Source: Streptomyces katrae (GTDB lineage: Bacteria > Actinomycetota > Actinomycetes > Streptomycetales > Streptomycetaceae). Taken from it: a DNA stretch of 6,677 bases. The stretch is taken from the NCBI RefSeq assembly GCF_000966975.1, contig NZ_JZWV01000537.1, forward strand, positions 1-6,677, in the 5' to 3' direction. Shown piece by piece: positions 4,727-6,677 of the stretch. The position numbers were made by a program, and so were the translations under genes. Position 1 is the stretch's first letter; the number at the start of each line of letters is the position of its first letter. The notes below the pieces were generated by a model, which worked only from the letters and a program-made list of their open reading frames with translations, had not been told where the DNA came from and did not search any database.

Positions 4727-6344
4727 GGCGCCTGGGACCCGATGACCCGGCCACCGCCGGACCCTACCGCCTGCTTGCCGAACTCGGCAGGGGGGGATGG
4801 GACGGGTGTTGCTCGGCTCCGCGCCAGACGGAAGACTCGTCGCGGTCAAGCAGGTACACGCGCGGTTCGCCGCCGACGTCGGATTCCGGGCCCGCTTCCG
4901 GCGCGAGGTCACCGCTTCTCGGAAGGTGTCCGGCGCGTACGCGGCAGCGGTGATGGACGCCGACGCCGACGCACCAACGCCGTGGCTCGCGTCGGTGTTC
5001 GTCAACGGCCCCTCACTGGGCGCGGCCGTAGAGAAGGCGGGGCCGCTGCCGGAAGAGGCCGTCCGCCGCCTCGCCGCCGGACTGACCACCGCGCTCACCG
5101 ACATCCACCGCGCAGGGCTGATCCACCGGGACCTCAAGCCCGACAACGTCTTGCTCGCCGAGGACGGTGTACGCATCATCGACTTCGGCATCGCCCGCGG
5201 CACCGCCGAGGGCACCGCTGCAACCGAACTGACACAGTCCGGCTCGGTGGTCGGCTCACCCGCGTTCATGTCACCGGAACAGGCCCAGGGCCACGAACTG
5301 ACCCCGGCCACCGACGTGTTCTCGCTCGGCTCGGTCCTCACAGCGGCCGCGACCGGCCAGAGCCCCTTCACGGGCATGTCGATGGCGGCGACCCTCTACA
5401 ACGTGGTGCACACCCAGCCCGGCCTGTCCGACCTGCCGCCGGGGCTGCGCACGATCGTGGAGCTGTGCCTGGCCAAGGACCCGGCGACCCGGCCCACCCC
5501 GGAGCAGCTCCTCGCGCTCCTCGGCCGGGTCGCACCCGCCGACCGGCCCTGGCCCCCCGCCGTTCACCGCATGATCGCCGCCCGGCGTTCGGACATCGAC
5601 CGGCTGCTCGGCGACACCGACCGCACGCTCGTCCCCGAACAAGAGCCTGCCCTGGCCGCAGAGGCGGGAACGACCCGTCTTCAACCGGCGGCCGACGCCA
5701 CGGCGACCCTGCCTACACCCCGTCGGCGCACCGGGAAGACCATCGCCCTGGTGGCAGCCTGCGTGCTCGCCGTTGTCGGTGTTGGAGCGGGAATATACGC
5801 GCTGCACCGCGACGGCGAGCCGGAACCGACGCGTACGGACTCGGCATCCGGGACGAAATACATGAAGGCGCCGATCTGCTCCGAGGCCGCCGGCCGGCTG
5901 CCGCTGCCCGCACGCTCGGAAGAGCTCGACTATTACAGCGAGGGCTACAAAGGCGCCTCAACCAGCTGCGCTTGGGGAACCATATCCGGCGACCCCACAA
6001 AAATCAGGATCGCCGGCCTGGTCGACAAGGTGCACGCCTTCGTCGGCTGGGAACTGAAGCGCGACGACAACGCCAAGGACGACGAGACCGAACAACAGCG
6101 CAAGAAGTTCCGTGAGGACGCCGCCAAGGAAACCCCTGCGACAAACCTCGGCTTCGGCGACGAGGCGTACTGGAGCGCCCCCTATGCGACCTATCCCGAC
6201 CCCGAGGAACACTGCAGCCTGTACGTCCGCGACGGCAACGTCGTGGTCCACGTAGCTCTGGGCGGCCAGGAACACCCCGTATCCACATGCAAGACGGAGG
6301 CACAGAAGATCGCCCGCGCCGCCATCGCAGCCATGCCCCGCTAA
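4723..6344 (+). CDS. Receptor-type Ser/Thr protein kinase (kinase 2), frameshift in glycine-loop G-tract
   Basis: The GTG at 4723 overlaps the stop of kinase 1 (GTGA) with GGAGG at 4711-4715, ideal for coupled translation. It reads VRRLGPDDPATAGPYRLLAE and then LGRGG, aligned residue for residue with kinase 1. At the run of seven G (4790-4796) the frame goes wrong. The remainder, from ATG 4797 (GRVLLG...), is one frame away and runs 515 codons to TAA at 6344. One extra G restores a 540-residue kinase: GRGGMG (22-27), Lys43, Glu62, HRDLKPDN (135-142), DFG (154-156), SPE (184-186), DVFSLG (198-203), membrane helix about 340-361, external domain with Cys386/Cys416 and a second pair, Cys498/Cys523, absent in kinase 1. 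A product starting at 4797 would lack most of the ATP-binding loop. So there is either a base-calling error, a slippage-controlled gene, or a recent mutation. The intact downstream frame argues against long decay. Confidence 0.9.
4790..4796 (+). other. G7 tract, -1 slippery heptamer or phase-variable run in kinase 2
   Basis: Zero-frame codons are AGG-GGG-GGA, so the heptamer 4791-4797 is G-GGG-GGA, which fits the X-XXY-YYZ pattern for -1 ribosomal slippage. A -1 shift gives AGG-GGG-GGG-ATG, exactly Arg-Gly-Gly-Met of the kinase glycine loop. Transcriptional slippage or an eight-G genome allele would do the same. Confidence 0.45.
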
Positions 6345-6385
6345 GCTGCCCGGCCGGGTCGGACCAAGGTACGCAACGCGTAAAA

Positions 6386-6405
6386 CCCCGACGCGGGGGA
6401 CCCCC
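6386..6405 (+). terminator. Candidate terminator hairpin after the kinase operon
   Basis: CCCCG (6386-6390) pairs with CGGGG (6394-6398) over a 3-nt loop, 41 bases after the kinase 2 stop. The G5 run can alternatively pair with C-runs at 6401-6405. It is a short but very GC-rich stem with no T-tract, in the right place to end the operon. Confidence 0.4.
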
Positions 6406-6418
6406 TCATCGGCAGGAG

Positions 6419-6450
6419 CCCTACCCACTCCGTGTTCCCCCGTAGGGAGT
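6419..6450 (+). promoter_or_regulatory. Two mutually exclusive stems covering a Shine-Dalgarno sequence
   Basis: CCCTAC (6419-6424) can pair with GTAGGG (6442-6447), and ACTCC (6427-6431) with GGAGT (6446-6450). The 3' arms overlap, so only one stem can form at a time, and both cover AGGGAG (6444-6449), the ribosome site for the ATG at 6459. This could regulate translation of what follows. Confidence 0.3.
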
Positions 6451-6458
6451 AAGCCGTC

Positions 6459-6473
6459 ATGGACATGTCTTAA
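6459..6473 (+). CDS. Four-codon mini-ORF (MDMS) directly before the next start
   Basis: ATG GAC ATG TCT TAA begins nine bases after AGGGAG (6444-6449), the only good ribosome site here. Its stop is immediately followed, in frame, by the ATG of the next ORF (TAAATG). It could be a leader peptide allowing termination-reinitiation, or the disrupted first codons of the downstream gene. Confidence 0.25.
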   Translation: MDMS

Positions 6474-6677
6474 ATGGGTGGGGATTCGACCGACGAGGAG
6501 TCGGGGCGCGCGCCGGCCGGGCCCTCGTCGGGGGAGTCGGTCCCGCGCTGTCGCCCGTCGGCCGGCCGCCGCCTGGCTGCCGGGATGGTCAAGGTGCTCG
6601 CCGCCGAGGCGGTCAAGGCCGCGTTGTCGGAGTGGGCGCCGGAGTGCTGGCGCACGCGACGACGGGACGGTTTCCGT
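6474..6677 (+). CDS. Unrecognised ORF, N-terminal part, runs off the right edge
   Basis: From ATG 6474 the frame is open for 68 codons to the window end. The first part (about residues 1-35) is Gly/Ser/Pro/Arg-rich and looks disordered; the second (MVKVLAAEAVKAALSEW, residues 38-54) looks helical. Third codon positions are strongly G or C, which supports coding. I do not recognise the family. It has no ribosome site of its own; the nearest one serves the MDMS mini-ORF ending just before it. The opposite strand is also open here (6655-6470) but reads a Ser/Arg/Pro-rich low-complexity sequence that I take to be a shadow. Confidence 0.4.
   Translation, partial: MGGDSTDEESGRAPAGPSSGESVPRCRPSAGRRLAAGMVKVLAAEAVKAALSEWAPECWRTRRRDGFR

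Noticed and set aside
3401..5377. A 658-codon open frame on the minus strand across both kinases
   Set aside because: It is antisense to two clear kinase genes, has a Ser/Arg/Pro/Gly-biased composition, and stays open only because GC-rich codons on the other strand rarely produce stops.
4742..6115. A 457-codon plus-strand frame inside kinase 2
   Set aside because: It is extremely Arg/Pro-rich, typical of an out-of-frame reading of GC-rich coding DNA; the kinase frame explains the region.
1..6677. tRNA, rRNA, CRISPR arrays or riboswitches
   Set aside because: No cloverleaf-like fold, spaced direct repeats or recognisable aptamer core was seen on either strand.

Overview
The window is GC-rich DNA with a strong preference for G or C at third codon positions. 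It uses GTG and TTG starts and carries AfsK-like receptor kinases, a STAS protein, a small isoamylase early-set protein and an IS5-type transposase. Together these point to Streptomyces or a close actinomycete relative. The species cannot be read from the sequence.

Left half, all on the minus strand: (i) the first 33 codons of an isoamylase early-set (glycogen/starch-binding-like) protein running off the left edge; (ii) a STAS-domain (anti-anti-sigma-like) gene at 346-752, broken by one missing base in a C/G run, with Asp where the phosphorylated Ser normally sits; (iii) a small hydrophilic, Glu/Ala-rich gene at 917-1189 whose 3' end may also be frameshifted; (iv) an unrecognised 93-residue gene at 1438-1719; (v) a decayed IS5-family insertion sequence (about 1747-2642) with a frameshift, an amber codon and a changed first catalytic residue.

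Middle: 2643-3076 has no intact gene. It contains a fragment of a third Ser/Thr kinase on the minus strand (catalytic loop through a mutated DFG, about 2827-2947). Next to it lies a candidate promoter and a 12-bp palindrome for the plus-strand genes.

Right half, plus strand: two tandem receptor-type Ser/Thr kinases of the same architecture (AfsK-like catalytic domain, one membrane helix, extracellular Cys-containing sensor). They overlap by GTGA and so form a translationally coupled operon. The second has a one-base frameshift inside a run of seven G in its ATP-binding glycine loop. The sequence there can be read as a -1 slippery heptamer, as a phase-variable tract, or as a base-calling error. 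A candidate terminator hairpin follows. The window ends with a possible leader (hairpins over a Shine-Dalgarno sequence, a four-codon mini-ORF) and the beginning of an unrecognised ORF.

The most interesting material is the kinase locus: a pair of paralogous kinases with diverged sensor domains, a dead third kinase fragment pointing the other way, and a G-tract that decides whether the second kinase is made. The repeated pattern of 'one base short' genes also raises the plainer possibility of homopolymer errors in the assembly.
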